From positions 1 to 13,624 of the forward strand of contig JAQICW010000346.1 of the NCBI GenBank assembly GCA_027858355.1: a stretch of DNA of 13,624 nucleotides, written 5' to 3'. Below the pieces are notes generated by a model that did not search any database, had not been told where the DNA came from, and saw only the letters and a program-made list of their open reading frames with translations. This document shows, one piece after another, positions 1 through 6,936 of this stretch (its first letter is position 1; every line of letters begins with the position of its first letter). A program made the translations under genes and the position numbers. Source of the DNA: Desulfobacula sp. Lineage in GTDB: Bacteria; Desulfobacterota; Desulfobacteria; Desulfobacterales; Desulfobacteraceae.

Positions 1-1117
1 GGTCAATACCCCGTTCAAACCGGTGAGACGCGTCCGTGGCAATGCCGGTTTTTTTTGCCGTTTTTCTGATGGAGTTGGGATTAAAATATGCGCTTTCCAC
101 AAGTACCCGGGTGGTGGAATCTGAAATCTCAGAATTTTCGCCCCCCATTACTCCGGCAAGCGCCACAGGTCTTTCTCCATCACAAATCATGAGCATATCA
201 GATTCAAGCTTGTGAGCTTTACTGTCAAGGGTTTTAAAATCTTTATCATCGCCCGCTCTTCTAACGATAATCTTACCCTTTGCAACCTCATCAAAATCAA
301 AGGCATGAAGGGGTTGCCCCGTTTCCATCATAACAAAATTTGTAATATCAACCACGTTATTAATGGGTGTCAGGCCTATGGTTTCAAGTCTTTCCTGCAA
401 CCAGAACGGAGAGGGTTTAATTTTAACATCAAATAAAAGACCTGCAGAGTATCTTGGGCAAAGATCCGAATCAATAATCTGAACTTTTGCATAATCGTGA
501 ATTGATTTTTTCCCGATTTTATCTTTTGGCAGAGTATAATCAGGAAGCATAAGCTTTTGCCTGGGTTCTGTGAACGACCCAATTTCACGGGCCACACCGA
601 TAATGCTTAAACAATCCGGCCTGTTGGGAGTCAAATCAATTTCAAACACAGTATCAGAAATTTTCAATGCTTCTTCAAGGGGAGTTCCTGCAGGAAAGTC
701 TTCTTTAAGATCCATAATTCCTGAAGCATCTGTATTGAGCCTTAGTTCCGCAGCACTGCACAACATGCCGCATGAAATTTCTCCACGAATCTTGCCTTTT
801 TTTATTTTCTTATCTCCTGGAAGCACAACTCCGGGAAGTGCACAGGGTACAACCATACCTTTGCGTACATTGGGTGCACCACAGACAATCTGAATCAGCT
901 CGCTCCCACCAGCGTCAACACTACAGACAGACAGCTTGTCAGCATTCGGGTGTTTTTTAACCGCATCAACTTTTGCGACAACAATATTGGCCAGGTAATC
1001 ATATTTGTCTTCAACAGCATCAACCTCAAGGCCTGCCATTGTCAGTTTTTCTGCAATCACGGAAGGTTCAAGGTCAACACAGATATATTCTTTTAACCAG
1101 CTTAAACTGACTTTCAT
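1..1117 (-). CDS. pheT: Phenylalanyl-tRNA synthetase beta subunit, N-terminal part (cut by window edge)
   Basis: Beta subunit of the cytoplasmic alpha2-beta2 phenylalanine-tRNA ligase, which charges tRNA-Phe; the beta chain binds tRNA and carries the editing domain. About 372 codons are open from the ATG at 1117 to the window edge, roughly the first half of a family protein of about 800 residues. The start MKVSLSWLKEYI is the usual PheT N terminus. It is followed by the EMAP-like tRNA-binding domain (about residues 40-150, with CGAPNV and GMLCSAAEL) and by DLTPNRPDCLS. It ends near DASHRFERGID, which lies at the end of the B3/B4 editing region in the family. The B5 and anticodon-binding parts lie outside the window. 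The start codon follows the pheS stop by a single base, so the two subunits are translationally coupled. I checked the reading frame through most of its length (about 360 to 1117) and saw no frameshift. Confidence 0.96.
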   Translation of the reverse strand, partial: MKVSLSWLKEYICVDLEPSVIAEKLTMAGLEVDAVEDKYDYLANIVVAKVDAVKKHPNADKLSVCSVDAGGSELIQIVCGAPNVRKGMVVPCALPGVVLPGDKKIKKGKIRGEISCGMLCSAAELRLNTDASGIMDLKEDFPAGTPLEEALKISDTVFEIDLTPNRPDCLSIIGVAREIGSFTEPRQKLMLPDYTLPKDKIGKKSIHDYAKVQIIDSDLCPRYSAGLLFDVKIKPSPFWLQERLETIGLTPINNVVDITNFVMMETGQPLHAFDFDEVAKGKIIVRRAGDDKDFKTLDSKAHKLESDMLMICDGERPVALAGVMGGENSEISDSTTRVLVESAYFNPNSIRKTAKKTGIATDASHRFERGID

Positions 1118-1118
1118 A

Positions 1119-2126
1119 TTAAAACTGCCCTAAAAAACGCAAATCGTTTTCATAAAATTTTCTGATATCATCAATACCATATTTCAGCATGGTCATACGC
1201 TCGATGCCAATGCCAAAGGCAAACCCCGTATACTTTTGGGTATCATACCCAACATTTTCAAAAACGGCTGGATGAACCATGCCCGACCCCAATACTTCGA
1301 GCCATCCGGTTTTTGAACAGATTCGACAGCCTTTTCCCCTGCACATGACACAACGGATATCCACTTCAGCAGAGGGTTCGGTAAAAGGGAAAAAACTAGG
1401 CCTGAATCTTAAAGAAGTTTGTGTGTCAAAAAATTGATGGACAAAGGTGGTCAAAATCCCTTTTAAATCACCAAAAGAGACATTTTGATCTACCATCAGG
1501 CCTTCAATCTGATAAAACATGGGCGTATGCGTGATGTCTGAATCACACCTGAACACCTTTCCCGGCGCAATAATTCTCAATGGCGGTTGAGTTTTTTCCA
1601 TTGCACGGGGCTGGGATGGAGATGTGTGCGTTCTTAAAACTATATTTTCCGACACATAAAAGGTGTCCTGCATATCCCTTGCAGGATGATATTTGGGAAT
1701 ATTCAAGGCTTCAAAATTATAATAATCCGTTTCAACTTCCGGGCCTTCTGCAATATCAAACCCAAGTCTTAAAAAGATATCAGAAATCTCTTTAGCCACC
1801 TGGGTTATAGGATGACAAGACCCCCTTTGGACGAACCGCCCGGGAAGGGTCACATCAATACCTGTAAACGCCTTATCATCATAAGCCTCAATTTTTGACA
1901 AGGCCACCTTAACAGCTTTTTCAAGCTTTGTCTTCAGAATATTAGCATTCTTACCAGCACTGGGACGTTCATTCTCTGGAAGAGAAGAAATATTTCTCAA
2001 AAATTTTGTGAGCTCGCCCTTTCGGCCAAGATATTTAATGGAGAACTGCTCAAGTTGCTCTGAATCGCTGGCTTTTTCTATGCTTTCAAGGGCTTGTTTT
2101 TCAATATCAATAATACTATTTTGCAA
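1119..2126 (-). CDS. pheS: Phenylalanyl-tRNA synthetase alpha subunit
   Basis: Catalytic alpha subunit of phenylalanine-tRNA ligase, which forms Phe-AMP and transfers Phe to tRNA. It has 335 residues, normal for bacteria. An N-terminal coiled-coil region (about 1-85) is followed by the class II core. This begins near GSCHPITQV (102-110) and includes RTHTSPSQ (165-172), motif 2 around VFRCDSDITHTPMF (191-204) and motif 3 GFAFGIGIERMTML (301-314). Four cysteines at 259, 262, 267 and 270 (CX2CX4CX2C) form a zinc-knuckle-like insert; as far as I recall this is common in bacterial PheS. The start is TTG at 2126, preceded by GAGGG four bases upstream. An in-frame TAA lies seven codons upstream and no ATG or GTG is available nearby, so TTG is the best choice. 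It lies 27 bases after rplT and one base before pheT. Confidence 0.96.
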   Translation of the reverse strand: MQNSIIDIEKQALESIEKASDSEQLEQFSIKYLGRKGELTKFLRNISSLPENERPSAGKNANILKTKLEKAVKVALSKIEAYDDKAFTGIDVTLPGRFVQRGSCHPITQVAKEISDIFLRLGFDIAEGPEVETDYYNFEALNIPKYHPARDMQDTFYVSENIVLRTHTSPSQPRAMEKTQPPLRIIAPGKVFRCDSDITHTPMFYQIEGLMVDQNVSFGDLKGILTTFVHQFFDTQTSLRFRPSFFPFTEPSAEVDIRCVMCRGKGCRICSKTGWLEVLGSGMVHPAVFENVGYDTQKYTGFAFGIGIERMTMLKYGIDDIRKFYENDLRFLGQF

Positions 2127-2153
2127 AATACCCTCGCAAATCGTTTAATCTAT

Positions 2154-2504
2154 TTAAACATTTGCACTGGCAAGTGATGCCAATTGAGAAAAAGCAGCTG
2201 GGTCACATATTGCCAGATCAGCCAACACCTTGCGATCCAATTCACTGCCTGTCAATTTAAGACCATTGATAAATTTGCTGTATGACAGATCATTCATTCT
2301 TGCTGCGGCATTAATTCTGACGATCCAGAGTTTTCTAAAATCTCTTTTACGCACTCTTCTGTCCCGGTATGCATACATCAAAGCTTTATCAACAGCGTCT
2401 GCCGCAGTGCGGTATAATTTGCTTCTTCCGCCTCTAAACCCTTTTGCAAGCTTTAGTACCTTATTCCTGCGCCTTCTTGCTTTAAATCCTCTTGTGACTC
2501 TCAT
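2154..2504 (-). CDS. rplT: 50S ribosomal protein L20
   Basis: L20 binds 23S rRNA early in 50S assembly. In Bacillus and E. coli it also represses its own infC-rpmI-rplT operon by binding the mRNA. The 116 residues match the family length. The basic N-terminal arm [13 protein letters not shown], the segment [19 protein letters not shown], and [20 protein letters not shown] are all typical. The ATG at 2504 has a GAGGAG Shine-Dalgarno about eight bases upstream. It lies 45 bases after rpmI and is followed by pheS, all on the minus strand, so one transcript is likely. Confidence 0.98.
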   Translation of the reverse strand: MRVTRGFKARRRRNKVLKLAKGFRGGRSKLYRTAADAVDKALMYAYRDRRVRKRDFRKLWIVRINAAARMNDLSYSKFINGLKLTGSELDRKVLADLAICDPAAFSQLASLASANV

Positions 2505-2549
2505 TTTGTCAAACTCCTCAACTCTCTATTTTTTTAAACTAGTATGTGT

Positions 2550-2747
2550 CTATCCGTTGGGTAACATACGCCTGACTTCTTTCATATTATCCTTATCCAC
2601 CATATTATCTAACCTTAAAGATCTTTTTCTTTTAGTGCTTTTCTTGGTTAATATATGGCTGGCGTGGGATTTGCGGAATTTATATTTTCCTGATCCTGTT
2701 TTTTTAAACCGTTTGGCAGCCGCTCTGCATGTTTTAATTTTAGGCAT
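2550..2747 (-). CDS. rpmI: 50S ribosomal protein L35
   Basis: Small basic protein of the large ribosomal subunit, 65 residues as usual. It begins [20 protein letters not shown] and has the L35 pattern of Lys/Arg-rich segments: [24 protein letters not shown] and a C-terminal [11 protein letters not shown]. The ATG at 2747 is preceded by GGAGAGG at ideal distance. It follows infC after 113 bases, a longer gap than elsewhere in this operon; that gap holds the terminator-like hairpin at 2775-2813, listed separately. Confidence 0.97.
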   Translation of the reverse strand: MPKIKTCRAAAKRFKKTGSGKYKFRKSHASHILTKKSTKRKRSLRLDNMVDKDNMKEVRRMLPNG

Positions 2748-2774
2748 TTTATCCTCTCCTGTATTACAATTTCT

Positions 2775-2813
2775 AAAAAATATGGTGGTACACAGTCAAA
2801 ATATACCACCATA
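2775..2813 (-). terminator. Terminator-like hairpin between infC and rpmI (possible attenuator)
   Basis: On the minus strand a perfect 10-bp stem (TATGGTGGTA at 2813-2804 pairing with TACCACCATA at 2790-2781; loop of 13) is followed at once by six U (2780-2775). This is the layout of an intrinsic terminator, though the stem is only moderately GC-rich. It lies inside an otherwise continuous ribosomal operon, upstream of the rpmI ribosome-binding site. Partial termination, or an L20-sensitive switch, would fit better than complete stopping. A second AT-only inverted repeat (2811-2816 with 2822-2827) overlaps the base of this stem and could compete with it. The structure is seen; the regulatory role is inferred. 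Confidence 0.6.
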
Positions 2814-2860
2814 CATTTATTATGTATTTTTAAGTAGTCTTGCTATTTTATAAAACTATA

Positions 2861-3382
2861 TTATTTAGGCCCCAAAAGCATGGTGATAACACGACCCTCA
2901 TATTTGGGCTGCTGCTCAACCTGGGCAAACGCTTCAGTCATGGTAACAATTTTTTGCAGAACCATATTGGCCTGTTCCCTGAGTATAACTTCCCTTCCTC
3001 TGAAAAACAGCGTAACCTTAACTTTATCATTTTTACTGAGAAACTTCTCAATATGCTTGACCTTTGTTGCAAGGTCATGGTCATCCGTCTTTGGCCTGAC
3101 CTTTAGTTCCTTAATCTGATTCGTTTTCTGCTTACGTTTAGCCTCCTGCTTTTTTTTGGTCAGCTCGTACTTAAATTTTCCAAAATCCATCATCTTGCAA
3201 ACAGGTGGGTCTGCATCCGGTGAAACCTCGACCAAATCGAGCGTTTCTTCCCCTGCAATTCTTAATGCCTCTTCAATGGGCATAATTCCTATCTGCGAAC
3301 CATCAGAGCCCACAACCCTAACCTGGCTGGCCCTGATTCCCTTATTAACACTTGTCTGATCCTGTCTTCCCCGCTTAGATAT
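2861..3382 (-). CDS. infC: Translation initiation factor IF-3, probable AUA start
   Basis: IF-3 binds the 30S subunit, prevents premature joining of 50S and checks the start codon and initiator tRNA. With this start the protein has 173 residues, close to the family norm of about 170-180. The N domain begins NKGIRASQVRVVG and includes the DPPVCKMMDFGKFKYE segment. The linker is Lys-rich (KKKQEAKRKQK) and the C domain includes KELKVRPKT, FFRGRE and a terminal ITMLLGPK. An ORF can be opened to an ATG at 3478, but that start adds 32 residues with no family resemblance, lies within or upstream of the promoter and has no ribosome site. ATA at 3382-3380 sits six bases behind a perfect AGGAGG. Rare start codons are characteristic of infC (AUU in E. 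coli), where IF-3 uses them to autoregulate. The exact start remains inferred. Confidence 0.95.
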   Translation of the reverse strand: MSKRGRQDQTSVNKGIRASQVRVVGSDGSQIGIMPIEEALRIAGEETLDLVEVSPDADPPVCKMMDFGKFKYELTKKKQEAKRKQKTNQIKELKVRPKTDDHDLATKVKHIEKFLSKNDKVKVTLFFRGREVILREQANMVLQKIVTMTEAFAQVEQQPKYEGRVITMLLGPK

Positions 3383-3394
3383 CCTACACCTCCT
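3380..3394 (-). promoter_or_regulatory. Strong ribosome-binding site with ATA initiator of infC
   Basis: Read on the minus strand, AGGAGGTG (3394-3387) is followed by TAGG and then ATA (3382-3380), six bases between AGGAGG and the initiator. No ATG, GTG or TTG in this frame is near the site. The Shine-Dalgarno match is the best in the window apart from those of aprB, aprA and qmoA. It fixes the infC start at a non-canonical codon. Confidence 0.75.
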
Positions 3395-3445
3395 GCAACT
3401 AGATGATTCTATATTAATCCTTGATAGAACAAGTATAACCCAGCG

Positions 3446-3474
3446 ATTATAATGGCTTGCATAAAAAAATGCAA
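3446..3474 (-). promoter_or_regulatory. Promoter of the infC-rpmI-rplT-pheST operon, with an overlapping inverted repeat
   Basis: Minus strand: TTGCAT (3474-3469) as a half-match to -35, a 17-base spacer, then a perfect -10 TATAAT (3451-3446). Transcription would begin near 3439, giving a leader of about 57 bases before the ATA start. The -35 element is part of a perfect 8-bp inverted repeat (3455-3462 with 3469-3476, spacer of six A on the plus strand) that runs into the promoter spacer. The repeat could be an operator or just a hairpin after the deaminase stop at 3482. No U run follows it on the minus strand, so it is not a standard terminator. Confidence 0.6.
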
Positions 3475-3481
3475 GCATTAT

Positions 3482-4009
3482 TTATTTTGAATTCTCCTCT
3501 CTTTTCTGATCAAAGGTATATTCTTCCAAATAACTGTTTTTCCAATACAAGTTATCCTCGTTATTAAAAAAATCATAAAAAAAATCAAGACTTTTCTGTC
3601 GAAGCACCCCAGAAATCACCTCTATTGAGCACTGCTGATATAAGGGCGGTAACTTTTTCAAATCACATTTCGTTCCGCCCCCCATGGGATCTTCATAGGC
3701 ATATACTATTTTTTTTATGCCGGACAGAATAATAGCACCAAAGCACATCAGACAGGGCTCCATGGTACAAAAGAGGATTGATTTTTCAGGGCAAAACTCA
3801 ATATTACTTTTTTCAAGATGCTTTAACGCCCTTATCTCAGCATGCTCAATCTCACTGAAAAAAGCTTTGTTTTGAATTGTTCCCAGCCTTGCACCGCTTG
3901 CAATCACTTTTTTCCCCTGCACAATCACACAGCCCACTGGGAATTCCCCTTGTTCAAATGCTTTTTTGGCCTGTTCCAATGCAAAGTCCATGTAATATTC
4001 ATAATCCAA
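3482..4009 (-). CDS. Nucleoside deaminase of the cytidine/deoxycytidylate (TadA-like) family
   Basis: Zinc-dependent deaminase, 175 residues. The zinc and proton-shuttle motif HAE is at 56-58, and the second zinc motif PCLMC (85-89) follows TME. EFPVGCVIV near 22-30 is the usual family strand before the active site. These features fit TadA (adenosine-34 to inosine in tRNA) or a related free-nucleoside/base deaminase. The segment after the active site (AYEDPMGGGTKC) and the long acidic and aromatic C terminus differ from textbook TadA, so I do not assign the substrate. The start is probably TTG at 4009, because GAGGTGA lies six bases upstream; the next Met is residue 7, too far from that site. 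It is the first minus-strand gene before the infC promoter and diverges from the dGTPase-like gene. Confidence 0.88.
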   Translation of the reverse strand: MDYEYYMDFALEQAKKAFEQGEFPVGCVIVQGKKVIASGARLGTIQNKAFFSEIEHAEIRALKHLEKSNIEFCPEKSILFCTMEPCLMCFGAIILSGIKKIVYAYEDPMGGGTKCDLKKLPPLYQQCSIEVISGVLRQKSLDFFYDFFNNEDNLYWKNSYLEEYTFDQKREENSK

Positions 4010-4126
4010 TTGAAATCACCTCTCCCAAATGAAAAAACCCTTTACAAACCATGTTTCCTATGACCAAATAGAACCCATTGAGATTCAATCTGCTTTTTGT
4101 ATAACAGATGTAGTGTATTAAATTTT

Positions 4127-4147
4127 AATAATTATTCAATAATTATT
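4127..4147. repeat. Two tandem copies of a palindromic decamer in front of the dGTPase-like gene
   Basis: AATAATTATT occurs at 4127-4136 and again at 4138-4147, separated by one C. Each copy is its own inverted repeat, and the second ends one base before the ATG at 4149. The gene has no Shine-Dalgarno here, so this AT-rich element occupies the place where one would be. It could be an operator pair for a dimeric regulator or an unstructured AT-rich entry region for ribosomes; the sequence alone cannot decide. I found no convincing promoter for either direction in the 139-base divergent gap. Confidence 0.5.
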
Positions 4148-4148
4148 T

Positions 4149-5255
4149 ATGGAAACAAAAAAGAAACTATATACGCACAAAAAATGTCCAGATAAAAACC
4201 TTTGTATCCGGGAACAATTTCAGATTAGAGAAAAAAATTTTCTTTCGACATACGGCACCTTAAGTTCCACTGCAAAAAGACGGGGCAACGAAGAAACCAC
4301 ATGTAATATCAGAACACCTTTCCAACTTGACAGGGACAGGATCGTTTATTCAAATGCCTTTAGGCGGTTAAAACACAAAACCCAGGTTTTTCTCTCCCCC
4401 CTGGGAGACCATTATCGTACCCGACTTACCCATACTCTTGAAGTAGCCCAAATTTCAAGAAATATTGCCAGGGCCATGCATCTGAATGAAGATCTTGCCG
4501 AAGCCATTGCATTGGGCCACGATCTGGGCCACACACCATTTGGCCATGGCGGTGAAACTGCCTTGATCGAGGTTCATTCTCCCCATTTTTCCCACGCCGA
4601 CCAAAGTTTGAGAGTAGTGGATTCCCTTGAGAACAGAGGGGAGGGCCTTAACCTGACCCGGGAAGTCAGGGATGGTATTCTCAAACACTCCAAAGGATTT
4701 GGCAATATTTTCCCGGCAACTCTTGGTGAGACCGCTATCACAGTCGAGGGACGACTCGTCCGGGCGGCGGATATCATCGCCTATTTAAACCACGACCTTG
4801 ATGATGCATTAAGAGGAAAGGTTATCTTAGCAACAGAGGTTCCAGACATTTGCATTAAAAAGTTAGGGGAAACACACGCCCAGAGAGCCAGCATCATGAT
4901 TGAGCAATTGGTATATAACAGTGGGCCTCATAATGATAAATTCATCCTTGATATGGGTCAGGATACTTTCCATGCCATGATCATATTAAGAAAATTCCTA
5001 TATGACAAGGTATATCGTTCAATAGCTGTCCATAATGAATTTATCAAGGCAAAAAAGATGATCATAAGTCTTTATAATTACTTTATAAAAGAACCTGACC
5101 GCCTGCAGCTGGAGTTGGAAAAAATGGAAATGGCCCCATGGGATTCTTCAAAGAATGCTCTTAAACGGTCTGTTTGTGATTTGATTGCCAGCATGACAGA
5201 CCGGTATGCTTTAAGGCTTTATTCCAAAATTTTCCTTCCCAAACCTTTGGTCTGA
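4149..5255 (+). CDS. dgt: Deoxyguanosinetriphosphate triphosphohydrolase-like protein (HD domain)
   Basis: HD-superfamily hydrolase that, in characterised members, splits dNTPs into deoxynucleoside and triphosphate, so it acts on the dNTP pool. It has 368 residues. Family motifs in order are IRTPFQLDRDRIVYS (54-68), FRRLKHKTQVF (71-81), GDHYRTRLTHTLEVAQ (86-101), ALGHDLGHTPFGHGGE (121-136) and RAADIIAYLNHDLDD (205-219). Metal ligands expected from the family are H95, H124, D125 and D208, all present. The first 20 or so residues are basic and unlike the family, and no ribosome site precedes the ATG, so the true start is not certain; no better in-frame start is visible. It heads a plus-strand run with the Cys-cluster gene nine bases downstream. 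The short dGTPase-like class does not always prefer dGTP, so the symbol is by family only. Confidence 0.92.
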   Translation: METKKKLYTHKKCPDKNLCIREQFQIREKNFLSTYGTLSSTAKRRGNEETTCNIRTPFQLDRDRIVYSNAFRRLKHKTQVFLSPLGDHYRTRLTHTLEVAQISRNIARAMHLNEDLAEAIALGHDLGHTPFGHGGETALIEVHSPHFSHADQSLRVVDSLENRGEGLNLTREVRDGILKHSKGFGNIFPATLGETAITVEGRLVRAADIIAYLNHDLDDALRGKVILATEVPDICIKKLGETHAQRASIMIEQLVYNSGPHNDKFILDMGQDTFHAMIILRKFLYDKVYRSIAVHNEFIKAKKMIISLYNYFIKEPDRLQLELEKMEMAPWDSSKNALKRSVCDLIASMTDRYALRLYSKIFLPKPLV

Positions 5256-5264
5256 TTTTCTCCC

Positions 5265-5813
5265 ATGACAGACACTCGTTTTAAAGCACTTAAAACCCTT
5301 TACAATGATATGGATAAAACCTGGGACAAGATTGCCGCCGGCTATAATTTTATTTGCAACGGGTGTAAAGACAATTGCTGTACCTCTTTGTTTTTCCACC
5401 ATACCTATATTGAAAAAGACTATTTGTGCCACGGCTTTAAGAAACTTGATCAGGACCAGAAAAAAACCATACTGGCCCGGGCAGATATCTATGTTAAAAA
5501 GACTTTTTCTGAAAACTTAAAAACAAAGGCTTTAAAAATTATCTGCCCGGTAAATGAAAATGGCCAATGCCTTCTATATTCTTTTAGGCCAATGATTTGC
5601 AGACTTCACGGGCTGCCCCATGAACTCTGCAAGCCCGGGGCTGAACCTATCAAAGGCCCTGGTTGTGATGCAGGGTTCTTTGATGAAAAACCATATGTTA
5701 AATTTGACAGGACACCATTTTATAAACAAATGGCACAAATAGAGATGAAATTTCGACAGGACTTCAATAAAACCGATAAAATAAAAGAAACCATTGCACA
5801 AATGCTGATTTAA
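5265..5813 (+). CDS. YkgJ-like cysteine-cluster protein (putative zinc/iron binding)
   Basis: A 182-residue soluble protein of the Cys-cluster type often annotated YkgJ or putative Fe-S/zinc-chelating protein; no reaction is established. It has CX2CX3CC at 31-39 (CNGCKDNCC), then C94, C102 and C112 in the pattern CPVNENGQCLLYSFRPMICR. This matches the YkgJ layout of an N-terminal Cys group followed by C-P, G-x-C, and Y-x-x-R-P-x-x-C. Further cysteines are at 55, 122 and 134. No signal peptide or membrane segment is seen. It starts nine bases after the dGTPase-like stop with no obvious Shine-Dalgarno, so translation may be coupled. A second, separate YkgJ-type gene lies at 7761-8504. Family membership is sure enough; the function is unknown. 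Confidence 0.85.
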   Translation: MTDTRFKALKTLYNDMDKTWDKIAAGYNFICNGCKDNCCTSLFFHHTYIEKDYLCHGFKKLDQDQKKTILARADIYVKKTFSENLKTKALKIICPVNENGQCLLYSFRPMICRLHGLPHELCKPGAEPIKGPGCDAGFFDEKPYVKFDRTPFYKQMAQIEMKFRQDFNKTDKIKETIAQMLI

Positions 5814-5835
5814 CAATAATATTTTTAATTGTTTG

Positions 5836-5881
5836 TTGGCATACACCCTTTAAAACAGATGTAGATGGTTTTTTATGCCAA
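5836..5881. repeat. Inverted repeat upstream of the YvcK-like gene
   Basis: TTGGCATA (5836-5843) is exactly complementary to TATGCCAA (5874-5881). Within the 30-base spacer, AAAAC (5852-5856) can pair with GTTTT (5868-5872). The structure lies in the 106-base gap between the Cys-cluster gene and the YvcK-like gene, 38 bases before its ATG. No run of T follows on the plus strand, so it is not a standard terminator. An operator or leader structure is possible; the role is unknown. Confidence 0.4.
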
Positions 5882-5919
5882 AAACTAATTTTGTGTAATT
5901 TCGACAAAAAAGGAGTTCA

Positions 5920-6901
5920 ATGAAAATAGAAGAAGAAAAAATTGTCACCATCGGGGGGGGGAAGTGGTCAATTCATATTACTATCCGGATTAAGGGATTT
6001 GGAAAATACACACACAACAGCCATAGTCTCCATGGTGGATTCAGGCGGCAGCACCGGCAGATTGCGGGATGAACTTGGAATCCTGCCACCCGGCGATATT
6101 TTAAAATGCATTCTTGCCTTGTCACCCTATCAGGCTGCCGGCCGCTCCATACTGTTAAAACGCTTTAAAAAGGATCGCCGCCTGGCAGGCCATAGCGCCG
6201 GTAACATGCTTTTAACAATGCTCTCAAGATATACAGGAAATTTCCCTGCAAGTGTTGCTGCCCTTTCTGAAATACTTGAAGTGGACGGCACCATCCTTCC
6301 CGTTACCATAGACCGGGCAACTCTGGTTGCCGAGCTGACGGACGGGAAAAGAATCTATGGTGAAGAAGCCATTGACCTTCCCCGGGGAACACAGCGCGAA
6401 CAAATAAAAGATATTTTCCTGGTTCCGCACCATCATGCCACAATTTCTGTATATCCCCCGGTTTTAGATGCCATTGACAAGGCTGACTATATTTTTATTG
6501 GACCTGGCGACCTGTTTACCAGCATTATCCCCAACCTGATTGTTCCAGGGGTACAAGAGGCCCTGCAAAATACATCTGCAAAGATTTATTTCTTCATTAA
6601 TATTATGACAAAATTTGGAGAGACCCACAATTTTTCTGGAAAAGATTTTGTTATCAAACTGGAAGAGTGTCTTGGACGTAAGATAGATGGCTTTATTGGC
6701 AATGCTACAAAACCCATACAAAAGGTACTTGATATCTACTCCGAACAAAAATCAGACTTTGTTCATATTGATATGACAGACCCTTTCTGGGATCATCGCA
6801 ACCTGCACCTGACCGATGTTTTGGATACCAATGCCATGATTGCCCGGCATGATCCGGAAAAGCTTGCCCACATCATTCAAAAAATCATTCACCAAGCTTA
6901 A
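5920..6901 (+). CDS. YvcK/CofD-like (gluconeogenesis factor family) protein, frameshifted in a G9 tract
   Basis: Member of the CofD/YvcK family of nucleotide-sugar-binding proteins; B. subtilis YvcK is needed on gluconeogenic carbon sources and affects cell-wall synthesis. The ATG at 5920 has AAGGAG just upstream and reads MKIEEEKIVTIGGG, the expected N terminus. At nine G (5953-5961) the frame is lost: it continues to a TGA at 6070-6072, giving a 50-residue peptide. The family sequence continues in the next frame (SGQFILLSGLRDL). Eight G would give an intact protein of 326 residues. Conserved segments after the shift are VDSGGSTGRLRDELGILPPGD, HSAGNMLLTML, DYIFIGPGDLFTSIIPNL and INIMTKFGETHNFSG. 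A weak alternative start at TTG 5942 would give 319 residues but replaces the first family strand. An error in the read, a true mutation and a slippage switch are all possible. The gene ends 35 bases from the converging SDR gene. Confidence 0.88.
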
Positions 6902-6936
6902 ATGACCATCTTTACAATTTATTTTCACCTGGCTGC

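Noticed and set aside
259..320. Small plus-strand frames in 212-960 as separate genes
   Set aside because: They lie opposite the uninterrupted pheT frame, which encodes a clear PheT N-terminal half.
2230..2853. Plus-strand frame of 207 codons opposite rplT and rpmI
   Set aside because: It is antisense to two well-identified ribosomal protein genes, crosses their boundaries, and has a low-complexity Leu/Ser-rich translation that mirrors Lys/Arg-rich genes.
3455..3476. Hairpin after the deaminase stop as an intrinsic terminator
   Set aside because: On the minus strand the stem is followed by CATTATAAT rather than a U run; the region is better explained as promoter plus palindrome.
3383..3478. 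N-terminal extension of IF-3 to the ATG at 3478 (205-residue form)
   Set aside because: The extra 32 residues do not resemble IF-3, the ATG has no ribosome site and lies within or upstream of the likely promoter; the ATA start behind AGGAGG gives the family length.
6902..6936. Terminator between the converging YvcK-like and SDR genes
   Set aside because: The 35-base gap contains no stem followed by a T run on either strand.
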